A DNA stretch of 64,000 bases from Marchantia polymorpha subsp. ruderalis (taxonomy: Eukaryota > Streptophyta > Marchantiopsida > Marchantiales > Marchantiaceae). The DNA is taken from NCBI GenBank assembly GCA_037833965.1, contig AP031354.1:8348001-8412000 (forward strand), read 5' to 3'. The notes beneath the pieces are model-generated. The model had not been told where the DNA came from. It did no database searches and saw only the letters and a list, made by a program, of their open reading frames with translations. The position numbers and the translations under genes are program-made. Below are positions 43,013-54,430 of the stretch, one piece after another (within the stretch, counting starts at the first letter, position 1; the number at the start of each line of letters is the position of its first letter).

Positions 43013-43432
43013 TGTAACACTAGGGTTTAGAGAGAAGTTCACTTGAAGATAGAAACGTAAACTCTCAAGATGAGAGATACCAACAATGATTCTCCTCTCC
43101 CTTATATAGCTCTCACCAACAAGTACAAGGTGATAAGATCTAATCACCACCATCCATCCCACTCCTAGTGGATGGATGACGTGGCGGATAACCCTAACAA
43201 GCACACGGATCGCTGACGTGGCGCACCCAACTAACACACTAACTAACACACTCAATCCTTACCTACAAGCACACGGATTGTTGACGTGGCACTTTCAACT
43301 AACACATCCACTCTGTACCTACCAAGTGCACGGATCGCTGACGTGGCAGCTATGACTAGTGCACACTAAAGTATCTATATCAATATTCAGAGTAACCTCT
43401 ACTTTAGTTTTAATTAACTAAAGATGGTTACA
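43013..43432 (-). repeat. Element A 5' LTR
   Basis: 420 bp, TGTAACAC to GGTTACA, followed by TSD CTTTT at 43433-43437. It contains three spaced ACGGAT(C/T)G(C/T)TGACGTGGC motifs. TGACGTGG is a bZIP/G-box-like core, so stress-type promoter control is conceivable. Confidence 0.92.
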
Positions 43433-43437
43433 CTTTT

Positions 43438-43740
43438 CCGCCGAAGGCCCTTGCCCCGAAGGCATCTACCGCTGAAGGCGCATCTTCCGGCGGTTCTTCC
43501 GCCGAAGGCGTACCGCCGAAGTCGCTCTACCGCCGAAGGCCCCCCATCAGTAACTTCCGACACTCATAACTCAGTGACCTCTCATCCGTTTCACAAGTTC
43601 TTGGGCTCGTTAGAACCAGCGCGTCAAGGTGTTAAGAACCAACAAGAACCGAAGCAACTCAAGGCGTTACAAATTGAGAAAGTTATGAGTGATTAGTGGT
43701 GTAAGACAATAGTGTGGAGAAGACAATTGTGGCACCAATT
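43438..43740 (-). repeat. Old family-B LTR fragment, right part
   Basis: Continuation of 24991-26241 across element A: GCCGAAGGC linkers to about 43545, then one ~130-bp hairpin unit (about 43555-43690). The homology ends near 43690, and an unrelated 50-bp stretch leads into the coiled-coil element. Confidence 0.65.
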
Positions 43741-43766
43741 GGCACCTTGATTAGTGGCCATGTTAT

Positions 43767-45356
43767 GTGGCATCAATTGTAAACACATCCGAAGTCGCAA
43801 CTAGCGAGGTAATGCGACCTGTGGAGTTAGGGGTACCTTCGGAGGTGTCAATCGAAGTTCCGGCAAATATACCGGCAGAACCTTTGAAGCCGATTTCTCT
43901 GTCTTCGGAGCGGACACGGTCTGCGCAAGGCGAAGGGACACCCCAGATGAACATGAACAAGGATCTGGAGAAGGAGTTTACTTTGAGCGAGGAGATTCTG
44001 GAACAGGTTGTTGCAAGGGTAGGAGGGACGGTGGTAGAAGCCGAGGGCATTTCACTGCCGACATCTCCTGTGAAAGAGGTGAGAACCGAAGGAGAGAAGA
44101 CTTTGGGCGAAGATGTGAAGACATTGGAAATTACATTTCCTGAATTCTTGCAGGATAGTGTAGTTCCATTGTTGAAGTACTTGGACGGGAAGAGAGGTAA
44201 GTATGCCGTATCGAAGGAGCCAGGATTCTATGTAAAGATGATTAAAAACAGGACGAAGCTCAAGAGAGCAGTTGTAGTAAAGAGGGAGTGGGATTCCTCG
44301 ACTGCATTGGCACGGGAGCGAGCTGCAACCTTGTCAACCGAGTGCGCGGCAATGAAGGCGACATTGCGGGAGCGAGAAGCCCAGCTTCGAGAGAAGGAAA
44401 CTGAGTGCACAGTTTGCAACAAAATCTAGAGAAGGAATCCGGGCACTGTGCACAGTTGGAAGAGACATGTGGAGGACTTCGTATCTCTAATGAGAATGCC
44501 TAGAAAGTAACAATGGATTTGATGGCGAGATTGGAAAAATTCAGGGAAGCTTACGAGGCGGCAAGTAAAAGATTGGAGCGGCTGATCACTGTTGCGGAGA
44601 AGCGAGAGAAGATGCATGTCGAGGAACTTGCTAAGTTGGAAGCCCGAAGAGCCGAAGAAGCTCGGATCGTCGAAGAACTTCGGGGCAAGCTCGCAGGTAC
44701 GAAGACGGCGGAGGAAGATCTTCGTAGGAAAATCTCGGAGATTGACGCGAAGTACGAAATGGAATTCCGACGTGCGGAGGAGCTATCAGCAAGTCTGTCG
44801 GCGGGAAATCAGAAGCATGAAGAAGAATTGAAGGATTGGGCCAAGAAATTGGCAGATTGCGAGTCGGCCAAGTCTTTGGAGGTCGAATGTAGATTAAAGG
44901 TTGAATCTAACTGTCGACGGTTACGGGAGCAGTTAGGAAAGTCGGAGATGGGATCGGAAGAGTCGCAAAGGAGAATGCAAAAGGCAGAGGATGCCTACCG
45001 TCAGTTGCGGGAGGATTCAACCAACATGTTGAGATTGCGGTTATAGAAGTGCCTAAACGGGTTCGCGATGTGAGGATTGGATTCGGTGATATGGTTGAAG
45101 CTGGGTCTACTCGAGCGACGGCTGATGAGCGCGAAGTCCAGCGGATCCGTAGGGCACAAACAGATTGTATAGTTAGTTTTTTCATTTTCAGAGGAATTGA
45201 ATGAGGCGCGCCAGAATGTAGAAGTAGAGATTGTAAACGTGTTGCGTAAATTAGGAGTAGAGAGTAGTTCAGACGATGCCGTAACCGTTACATCGGACGG
45301 CATAGCCCTTGAGACCGATTCGCCTCAGGCGGTTGATATCCCAGAGTTGCCATTGT
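43767..45356 (+). pseudogene. Coiled-coil repeat protein, copy 2
   Basis: Two main open segments, 43767-44429 and 44513-45046, in different frames, with a stop TAG at 44427-44429 between them. The first has the acidic segment (LEITFPEFLQDSVV, LKYLDGKRGKY) and a coiled coil ending in REREAQLREKETEC. The second is nearly all heptad repeat (RLITVAEKREKMHVEEL and similar). The remainder to 45356 reads as the C-terminus in broken frames. There is no catalytic or zinc-binding motif. It is the single-copy form of the segment that is duplicated in copy 1. Confidence 0.5.
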
Positions 45357-45884
45357 GAATTAAGAGGCCCAAGGCTCTTTCCTTGCGGGGCTTTTCTGTC
45401 TATTGGCTTGTCTCAACTGTCATTCTGTCTTCTCTGTGTGTCTAGGTGCTGGTGTGTGATCCAGATTGTGAGCATAGGGCGCTCCTGGTTGTCAAAGTTA
45501 CCGTATCGGGAGTCGTGAGTATTCAGCTTGGATGTCTTGGGTAGCCTGGGGTTACTGCGGGATTTAAGCAAGTTCAGGTCTGAGTATTCGGATCAGTGTG
45601 TTGAGATTTATGCAGTGCTGGGAAGTTTACCCCCTGAAATATGAGCGTGGGATCGCTTGCGATTCTCACAGGCTTTGATTGGAAAAGGTTCAGGTTGTGA
45701 GTATGGTTTTGCACTACCCTGTGAGTCTTCGGCTCTAGCTGAGTAGTGTCTTCTAGGAGTAGCATTGGCCTAAGAAGTAAAACTTCGTAATAGAATGCTA
45801 TCTTGTAACAATCGTGACTTTTGTGTTTGTTTCTGTCCTCGTGGTATTGGATCTATACCATTTTGGTATTTATCTGTCATTACA
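45357..45884 (+). repeat. Terminal LTR-like repeat of coiled-coil element (copy 2)
   Basis: Inverted homologue of 17422-18045, including the TCCTCGTGGTATTGG and TTTTGGTATTTATCTGTC blocks. It ends in CA at 45884; the left limit is approximate. Confidence 0.5.
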
Positions 45885-45952
45885 AACATCTCAATTTTTT
45901 TAAAAATTAATCAAAATTTAAATCAATAATTAATTTCTCAATGAATATTTTA

Positions 45953-46154
45953 GGGAGCGGCTAGTTATCCCTCATTTAGCACTAATTAGCTCTCACTTTA
46001 CTATATGTAGTTATTTGATTGATCTATTCAGGATTATTTCGGTTCGTGAATGAGTAACAACTACTTCCAAAATAGGGTGTTCGATCAATCACGGACAAGT
46101 GTATAGTAGGATGAGGGCTAATTAGCCATAAGTGAGGATCAACTAGGCACTACC
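45953..46154. mobile_element. MITE, same TIR family, copy 2 (202 bp)
   Basis: Left end GGGAGCGGCTAGTTATCCCT; reverse-complemented right end GGTAGTGCCTAGTTGATCC; both continue through a GGCTAATTAG-type block. Flanks ATATTTTA (45945-45952) and ATTTCTTA (46155-46162) agree at 6 of 8 positions. Same family as 14028-14830 but with almost no interior. Confidence 0.75.
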
Positions 46155-47459
46155 ATTTCTTACAATAGTTTTTTTGATCTTGTCTTCATTTGCTATTCAG
46201 GAATCAAACACTTAAAAAACTAACAAAAATTATGCAAGAATTTTGTAGTTCATAGATTTATTGGCATTCAATCTTGTAGATGATATAATTTCAATTTGTG
46301 TTCATTACTCTTATTTTAGTATTTTATAATTGTGATTGACTTTACTTCACCAGCAAGTATCTCTATTTGCTAATTTCATCAAGCAATAAATCTTCATCTA
46401 TCTCATAACTAGTGATAAATACATATCTAACCAGAGTATTTTACAAAGAGTATAATACTGTATAATATAGGACTTCAAAAATACATCTGTATCTTACCGT
46501 ATTAAATCAAATTGAATTTTACAAAGATTGTGATTGAATTTTTAAAAAGCTTTCAAAATGATCGAGAGTACTTTAGTATACTAGGTGAATTTCAAAATAG
46601 ACAAGAATATCTAAAGTATATAAGTGAGATATGTCACTATAGTCATGCTTTTGAGGCTACAGCCAATTCCTCCGTGGAATACTTTGTGGACATTGCTAAC
46701 AATTTCACCTGTGTACTTTGTAATTGCCATGTGCTATTTATTCACAACAAAAAGTACTCTAAACTTGAATACAACGCATTGCTGCATTTTTGTGTAGAAT
46801 GAAATTGGATCAGTTAATTGACAAATTTGTAGTATATTTGTTTGAAGAGCAAATCTTCCACAACCGTGTAGTGTGAATACGAGTGTGCTTCTCTCCTTAT
46901 TATGTTCGTTTGCAAGTAGGCAAATACTCTCACTATTTTTTTATGCCCACATCTGCATCACTTGAGTACTTCATCATCACGATTAGTTTAAGAAGTTGAT
47001 GAACAAGACATCAGCTAAAACAATTTAAGTGTATAATAAAACACATATGCCAAATGTGTAGACACAAGATGTAGATGGAATAGTATATTTCAGCTACGTT
47101 CAAATTAGACTAGCAAATAACATAATCTTTTACAAATAAGCGAGATTATGAACTTGATGAGTGTAGAAAACTCTACAATACATGTTTTTAGATTCCATCT
47201 AACAACGAATAAAGCACAGACCATCGAATCGAGATCCTACTTTGTGAAAAATATTGGATGAGAGTTAGGATCACAAAGAAGAGTAAGGCTAACAAGCTTT
47301 CGATGATCAAAACTCAAGAGTAACTGTGTTATAATGTTCAAGCAAACGGATTGCTTATTCATTGAGGACACATTCAAGAGCAATTGAACAAAAATCTTGC
47401 TAGACAAAAACCTTTAACAATGAAAAAATCAATATTATTTAGGAAAATTCAGAGCGGAC
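46155..47459. other. AT-rich intergenic DNA
   Basis: The only longer frame is 46512-46802 (+, 96 codons), with no recognisable domain and several low-complexity stretches. About 47335-47465 is a diverged direct repeat of about 48475-48605, next to the P450 remnants. Confidence 0.45.
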
Positions 47460-48452
47460 TAGATTTATATAGATGGAAACAGTCCTACAGCTTTGCTCAA
47501 AGTAGCGTGAATATAATGAAATTTTCCAAGAACATCGACAGCAAGAGAATTTGCGAAGTTCAAAAAATGACAAGTTACTCTACCAACGTCATCTTCCTCC
47601 CTTTTCCAAAAACTTCAATTAACTCTTGGTCGCACTTCTGGGCAAGATCAAGATTGCAAGAAAGCAAGTAGATGAATCAAGCTAAAGTAATAGTAGTTGT
47701 ATCCCTTCCAGCAAGAAGAAAGTTCAAGGTAGCATACCGTAGCACCTTATCAAACAACAGTTCTCCATTCTGATCTTTACTACTCAAAAATCTTGACAAT
47801 AGATCATGCTTATCCTGCACAAGTAAACAATACATCCATCAAAAAGGAAAGACACGACATCATAACACCTTAGTTTGCGTCATTAATGAACCTAACATCT
47901 TATTGGCAAGTTAGACAGCTAGGCAAGATTGCACCAACGGTACTTCCAGATTCCTATAAAAACTAAGAAAGTGATATAGATACATTATGTTTCTCCTCTG
48001 TTGGATGAAACAATCCAAGTTTACTCCATGATGAACTAGCTCTACAGCATGACATATTTGGAAGACGTTATTCAAAAAATTATAATTTGAGAGTTGAATT
48101 TGTACCATACAATCCACACGAGAGCTTTTAAGTTTTTTTGTGTAATGCATCAAGGAAGTACCGAGTGAAATATTCTAGAGTGAAGAGTTGATTAACCAAA
48201 GTTTTTTTTATGAAATATAGCCTCGTGATTTTGTCTCGGTAATTTTTAATAATTGACTATATGAACAAATCCACATTAGGAAGAAGAGACCAAAATTGTT
48301 TCTCTCCGTCAATTTTCAACCTCCACTTTAGTTTCCAAGTTAAATCAATGATTTTTGACACTTATCACTCTGCGAGTTTATCAAATGCAATTGCAAACTT
48401 AGCCTCTAGTAAGTCTGGACTCAAATTATTTAAGTCCACACCAAAATTGATT
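47460..48452 (-). pseudogene. Cytochrome P450 pseudogene fragments (CYP704-like)
   Basis: One minus-strand piece, 48452 down to about 48290, reads INFGVDLNNLSPDLLEAKF then LTWKLKWRLKIDGE after a TTTTTGTAG acceptor. This matches the GVDLDSLSP...WKLKRFLNIGSE region of CYP704-type P450s. A second, 47814 down to about 47462, begins after a TTGTGCAG acceptor. It has the I-helix motif AGRDTT (47695-47712) followed by a TGA at 47677-47679. After a frameshift it has a K-helix region, where the invariant ExxR has become KxxG. The part between (47911-48153) is less clear. The haem-binding Cys region was not found. It is a dead gene or a fragment left by a transposon or duplication. CYP704 enzymes hydroxylate fatty acids for sporopollenin and cutin (family knowledge). 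Confidence 0.62.
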
Positions 48453-48689
48453 CTACAAAAAGTAGAAAATGTGTCAGAATGTCAAAGCAAACGGAATGTT
48501 TACTCATTGAAGACACATTCAAGAGCAGTTGAAAAAAATGTTGTTAAATAAAAATCGCTAACAACGCTAGAAGCAATGGTATCAAGTGAAATTCAGAGCG
48601 GATTCAAATCATAAAATATGTTTTTCATGTATTATTGTGCTTCTACCTGGACATCTCTAGAAGTGAATGATTCTCAGCGATTTTGAATT

Positions 48690-50230
48690 TTACAGAAGCT
48701 CTCTGTTAAATTTCACAAATCCACGAACTTCATTGCTTTTGCCTTGACATTGTTTCCATCATAATCTCTGGCAATCTCTTCCAATAGAGTTTCATATACC
48801 ATGACTTGTTCTGTTGATTCTGCCTCTGGCACAAATGCCTCATCAATCAAAATCGTGAGAGATGAAAATATTTTGAGGAAAGATTTCTTCTCCTCGTCTC
48901 TATGAGATACCTCTTGTGACAAAAAACCGCACCATTGTAGCATAGTGCAGTCTGAGCTTCAACTTTGAAGCTTTCCAAGTTGACTCGAGTATTGCTGTGC
49001 ATCCACTTGCCCGTCTTGTCATTTCGCTCGCCATCGAAAAACCTTGTAGAATGTTGATGAATTAAGATCAGGGTATGAGATAAATATTTGAATTTATCAC
49101 TCATCTATACCCAAATTAGATGTGGATGCATAATTTTCAATTGAGGATTTAGATCAAATGGATCAATGCGGCGTGCCAAAAATCAACAGGAAGTCAATGA
49201 TCAGCTTTCCAACTAGATCGGATGAATTCTTTGCGAACTGTTAAAGAGTTGCCCGTTCATGGAATCAATCTCCAACTCCACAAACTCCAGACTGTACTTG
49301 GTCTCAACATCCATGCAAAATTGATGATAATATGGATTTGTAGAGAAGATCAATGTCATCGTGGTTAATCGTCGATGACGCAACTTGACAAGCTATTCAA
49401 TATGATAGTCCTCTTGTAGACCAAGAATTGTGTGAGTCTCCTTTGAGAGAGATACAATGTGGGTTTTGATCAATTAAAAACACGCCAAAATGGAGGAGAA
49501 TATAGAAGCATCACCTTCCAAATATCTAGTGGCTGCACAATTGGATTAAAGAAAAACTTTTATGGCTGTTGATCACTTCCGAAAAATGATATCCAGAACT
49601 CGCTGCTTCGCAATTTCATCAATATAGATATCCAATTCACCAACAAATATGGCGGAAGTAAGAAGAGAAAGAGTCATCTTGACCAAGTTCAATCGAGCGT
49701 ACATATATAAGCTTGTGGTCCAACAAGATTTGATGAATATAATCAACACATAAGCAATTTCAAGTTTCTTTTCCCACAAGGTGTCATATAGAGAGAAGAG
49801 TAGATGAGTATTGCAAATGATTTTCACTAGGTAACAACCTCCTTGATACTTGCTTTCAGAATATCAAACTTCTTGAAAATATCTAATGTGAAATTATTCA
49901 AACCATGTGGAGTACAGCCAAATGCAATTGTGAAATCAGGCAACTCCAACAACTTCCGACAAAGCAAAGCCATTATAGTGGGACTATCCGAAGTAAACAA
50001 AAACATAATTTCAATCAATGGATTAGGAAGAAGTGGCTGTACATCTTGGCTTTGCTCCACATCTGCAGGTAAAGCAACGAAAGTCACCATCAATTGCTCC
50101 TTTGACTCCACTAACTTGGCCAGAAGATTGCTTTGCACGTTTGTGGCATCATCCAGAGAGAAACAAATAAAATAATATTGCCGGACACTACAAAATAGCT
50201 CGTTCATGACATTTACGTACAAAGACATTA
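48690..50230 (-). pseudogene. hAT-type transposase pseudogene (DUF659-like)
   Basis: The clearest piece, 50228-49827, contains TSDSPTIMALLCRKLLELP and FGCTPHGLNNFTLDIFKKF, matching the DUF659 catalytic core of plant hAT transposases (the DNxxxM...CxxHxLN pattern). Next, 49827-49573 has a KSCWTTSLYMYARLN stretch like the downstream (C/K)xTRW...ERL region. Further pieces to 48690 continue in broken frames. Stops and frameshifts are frequent. No terminal repeats were found. Such a transposase might once have moved TIR elements like 14028-14830 and 45953-46154 (inference). Confidence 0.55.
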
Positions 50231-53200
50231 ATAGAATGGTGCCAATAGTTTGAGAAGTAGAAGTAGTTCAAACAGATCAAAACACATTGAAGAATTTTTT
50301 TCATAATGCATGTTCAAAGAAAGTGAATGGAGTTCACGTATGATGCATTGCATTTTCAAACATATTGTCCTGATTATCATGATCATCTAATGAAAGCAAA
50401 ATCAACAAAAGATCATGGATTGGGTCGACAAAAATTTGTTTATGTGTGGAACGATATTGGATGCACGATCTACTCATCTTTTGCATCTAAACATAGTGTA
50501 TAGATTATCATGATTATCTACTGAAAGAAAATCAACAAAAGATTATGGATTGGCTCAACAAAAATTTGTTTATCTGTGAGACAATATTGGATGCATGAAC
50601 TTCTTATCTTTCGCATCCATCGACGATTGATTCAACTTGGCTTTTTTCTTCGACGAATCGCTAGCATTGACGATGATCAAGATTTGAGCTGAATCCTGAC
50701 ATCATTGAATTGCATTTCCGACACAACGTCCATCAAGCCAATCATAGATTTAGTACGCTTTGTGCATGTAATTACATGCGCTTCCAAACTGGCTGAATTG
50801 CACTGCAAGCACTGACCTCTAGGGTCTTTTCATTGCCTATATCAAACTTGTTAGAATCAAATAGATTCCATATAGGATGCAGAGGTTGGCCGTCGAGTGC
50901 ATACATTAAATTGTTAAACATGATATGTAGCGAATGATGTGATCTAAAATCTGAAATTGTAATCAAAATCCAAAATTTCAAAATTACTATTGAAATCCAC
51001 ACGAAATTCTAATTGCTAGAGTTTACATTCTCACTGATACATGGCCGTTATTAATTACAAGTAAACATGAACTACTTTAGATCAACCCATCTGATAGAGT
51101 GTGAATTTTGCGCACGCTATCTTTCACAATGCTCTCTGTGGAATCCGTATCTTCGATCCGCTCAAAATTGCAATTGCTAGAGTTTGCAATCTCTCTAATG
51201 CATTTTCATTGTCAATTACAAGAAAAAATTGACTAATTTAGATTAAACCACATTAAGAGTGTGTGGATTTTGCCTGCACTACCTTTCAGAGTGTTTTTTA
51301 TAACATCTGTACTTTTGAGCTTGTTCCTTCTGTCCCGTAGTGGTGCTGGCGAGGTTAGATACGTGTTGAGATTAGAGGATAAAGCATGAAAATATAGCAT
51401 CTCGTCCGTTAGATCACTGTCCAGATTTAAAATGTGTATAATACTGAACAATATAGTATTAAACTCATCAAATTTTGAAATTGAGTATTATACCTAACTC
51501 TACTCATAACGCTACAAGTAATTTACAAACTAGTTTGAGAAGTGATTTGAATGATTGTGGCTATTTGGATTAGTAAGATCTGAATCCAAGACTATTTTCA
51601 CATGATACTTCACAATATAGCAATCTTTAGTACATTTGAAGCAACTAAATCAAAGACAAACAATGTTTTTTTTTACCAATCATTCATCATTTGTGCATTT
51701 TGTTTGTGCGTTTGATGATCATTGTGCAATGAAATATAAATTCAATATTTTCATGGATTTAAAGTTAAGATTGATGAAATATAGATTATACCAAATATAG
51801 ATGAAACAAATGTCTAAAGAGCAAATATTGGAGAAGCAAATTACACTTTGTAAGCTTTAAGTATTGACATCATTTTCAATTCATTATCAAATGTAATTAT
51901 TAAAATTCTTACAAGGTATAAACAATAGATTGATTTACCCAATCAAAAAATCTTGAAATTAAAATTGAGAATGATGGTGACAATGCGTTGATCTTGGAAG
52001 AAAAAAAAATCTTGTTATAATATAACAATTCACACCTTTGTGAATACCTTTATGTGAATTATTGTTATAAAGCGTAACATGTAATTGTTGATTGATAATA
52101 ATACATTGTAATAATAATAATAATAAAAATAAAAACTATCTTGTATTTCAAAAAATTGATCTTTGATTCATAGCAAGTGGATGTACAAGGTCAAATAAAA
52201 TTCATTAGATGAATAAAAGAAATTTTAAAATCTAGTCGGTGATCAGAAATCACACAATTAAAAGCTCTAAACTACAAGAAAGCAGTTTTGTACTTAATAA
52301 AGTATCTGAAAATTAAAAATTGTGTGTGCATTTGCTGCAAATTCAATAAGTCTGGTTATGAATCAATCTTGATATAATTATATCTAATTTTATTGAATCA
52401 TTAGATAAAAAAATTTACATTATAAAATTAATGAACTTACAATAAAGGTTAAAAAAATTTGATATGTAATTGTTGAAATCTATATATGTAGTGAAGCAAA
52501 ATTTTAAGCAATAGAATGTAAAATTTGATGATTTTATGAAAGTAAAAAAAATTACATAGATTGTGTGTGATCCATGTGTATACATAAACATGATGAAATA
52601 TAAGATTTTTATAACTCATTATTTTGGTAATTTAAGTGAATGATATGTTCATTTTGGCAAAGTATTAATTTGATATCAAAAAATTCTAAAATCAAATCAG
52701 AATTTGTATTTAACAAGTTCCAAATGAAGACGACAGTTCATAGATTTTAAAGAAATATTTTTATTCATGTCAAAGCAAGTGTATTCAATGCGTGCTTCCA
52801 AGTTTAATATGACAGGTTCTAAAAATAGTTTGCATTCTTTTGATATCACATGCTAATATTTTAAAGCAATAAATGAGTCTATTTGAAACAGAATGTTGTT
52901 TATCTTCATTGTTATAGCTAGATTGCACTCCATAATCCGATAAATTCAAATATGGTTAAATAAATAACGTATATCTACATCAGATATTGCTTTATCAATG
53001 ATGCAACTTTTAATAAAAAAAACTAAGCTTGTCCATATTAAAAATAAACTGAATTGGTACTTTGCAAATTTTGCATGAGAAGCACGTGTTTGATTTCATA
53101 TATATATATATATATATATATAAGTAAATAAAAATTATTATGATTTTGTACTACAATTTAGTTCTAGTTTAATAACTTTATCTTTGTCAAATTGTGTACA

Positions 53201-54430
53201 ATGATAATTTAGGTTATGAAGATTATATTCTTCAAGACATGAATCAAGAGCATAATTTTAAAATTTTAAAATCTTTAATAGGTCTTGATTCTGGTTAGTT
53301 TATACTGCTTAGTTAAACTAGTTATTGTGTAACTATACATATAAATGACAAAAGATCTTAATGATGGATAGATTTTCTCTTGTGAGTAAAACTTTTATAC
53401 TCCGTGAACATAGCTTGATTATGCTAAATCATGTATTTTTTTTGGTGGTGAAAGATCTAACATTTTACATAAAAAAAAACAATATTTATTAACTAGTTGA
53501 ACTATGTGTTTTGCTCAATATTTGAAATTTTTGGTGAACTAATTACTTCAGTTGAATCATATTCTTATAAATGGATTACAACTTTCCTCGTATCACTAGA
53601 GCTTACGTAGAATCTTGCTCTAACAAGAATGTATTGATGTGAAACTTGACAAGATCATGCATTGCGGCTTTATAATGTGCATGAAGTATAATCTCTATAT
53701 CAATGAGATTGTTCCTTGTCTTGATGATTCAACTAAATCTCTTTTAATGAAGTAAAAAGGTGGAAATATTTGAAAGGTCTATACCTTTCATATATTTACA
53801 TGTTTATGTTGGTAATATGGATTGCAGAATATAGTTATACCTGATGCCATTAATAATATGATGTTTTTTATGGTTCAAGAGCGTGAATATTTAATTCAAT
53901 TGAAAAGTATTTATGCAATGAAATTGACTAAAAAAAGGATAGTGATATATTAAGATATGAAAACGACATTACAGAATTTGTGATTATTGATATAAACTGT
54001 AACATGATTGTAGAGAAATCAATCCTCTTGAATTGGTGTGAATACATATATCTCTTTGAATTGGCGTAAGTGAAATGACAAAAGCCATAGTATACAGGTA
54101 TAAGACATGCAAAGTTTTATTTCTTATCATCTGTAAAGTTTTACAAAAAACAAACTTTTGATGTCGACTTCAAATAATTGTTCATGAGAGTATGTACAAG
54201 AACCAACTGTGTTCTATGGCATGACAAATCTTGTTCTATGAACTATTTTTAATCGAAAAAAATTTATTTCCTTGTAGTTAACTCCAACTAATTATATCCA
54301 TAAACAAAGAAGCTCTCTATTACCATTTTTTACTTGTAAACCCATTCACCTATGTAGCTTGTCTATGTGGGTTGGTTAATGACATAGTTTCTACTGTGAT
54401 GTTTTTTATTTCACGGTAGCATCGTTGCCG
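50231..54430. other. AT-rich intergenic DNA
   Basis: Short direct repeats near 50395-50600 (an ATCAACAAAAGAT(C/T)ATGGATTGG block twice, about 125 bp apart) and 51000-51260 (a CTAATTGCTAGAGTTT-type block twice). A TA dinucleotide run is at about 53098-53122. The frame 50772-51002 (-) may be hAT debris. Otherwise I see nothing. Confidence 0.5.
53098..53122 (+). repeat. (TA)n microsatellite
   Basis: A pure TA run in AT-rich DNA. Confidence 0.9.

Larger units (their letters stand above)
26242..43432 (-). mobile_element. Ty3/Gypsy chromovirus A, decayed, split by element B
   Basis: Element A lies on the minus strand. Its 420-bp LTRs are at 43013-43432 (5') and 26242-26661 (3'), with direct repeats CTTTT outside. 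After removing the nested element B (30423-41552) and one GTTTC copy, it is about 6.06 kb, normal for a plant chromovirus. It has an initiator-Met primer site, Gag with one zinc knuckle, protease, RT, RNase H, integrase and a C-terminal chromodomain in the usual Gypsy order. The LTRs differ at about 15 of 420 positions by hand count, and the coding region has at least six stops plus damaged catalytic residues. It is a dead copy, clearly older than B. Confidence 0.92.
43741..45884 (+). mobile_element. Coiled-coil-ORF element, inverted copy 2 (5'-truncated)
   Basis: Homologous to 17422-about 19900 in the opposite orientation. It lacks the PF20167-like N-terminal part present in copy 1, so it is 5' truncated. 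Its 3' terminal sequence ends TGTCATTACA at 45884, matching the outer end of copy 1. Confidence 0.55.
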
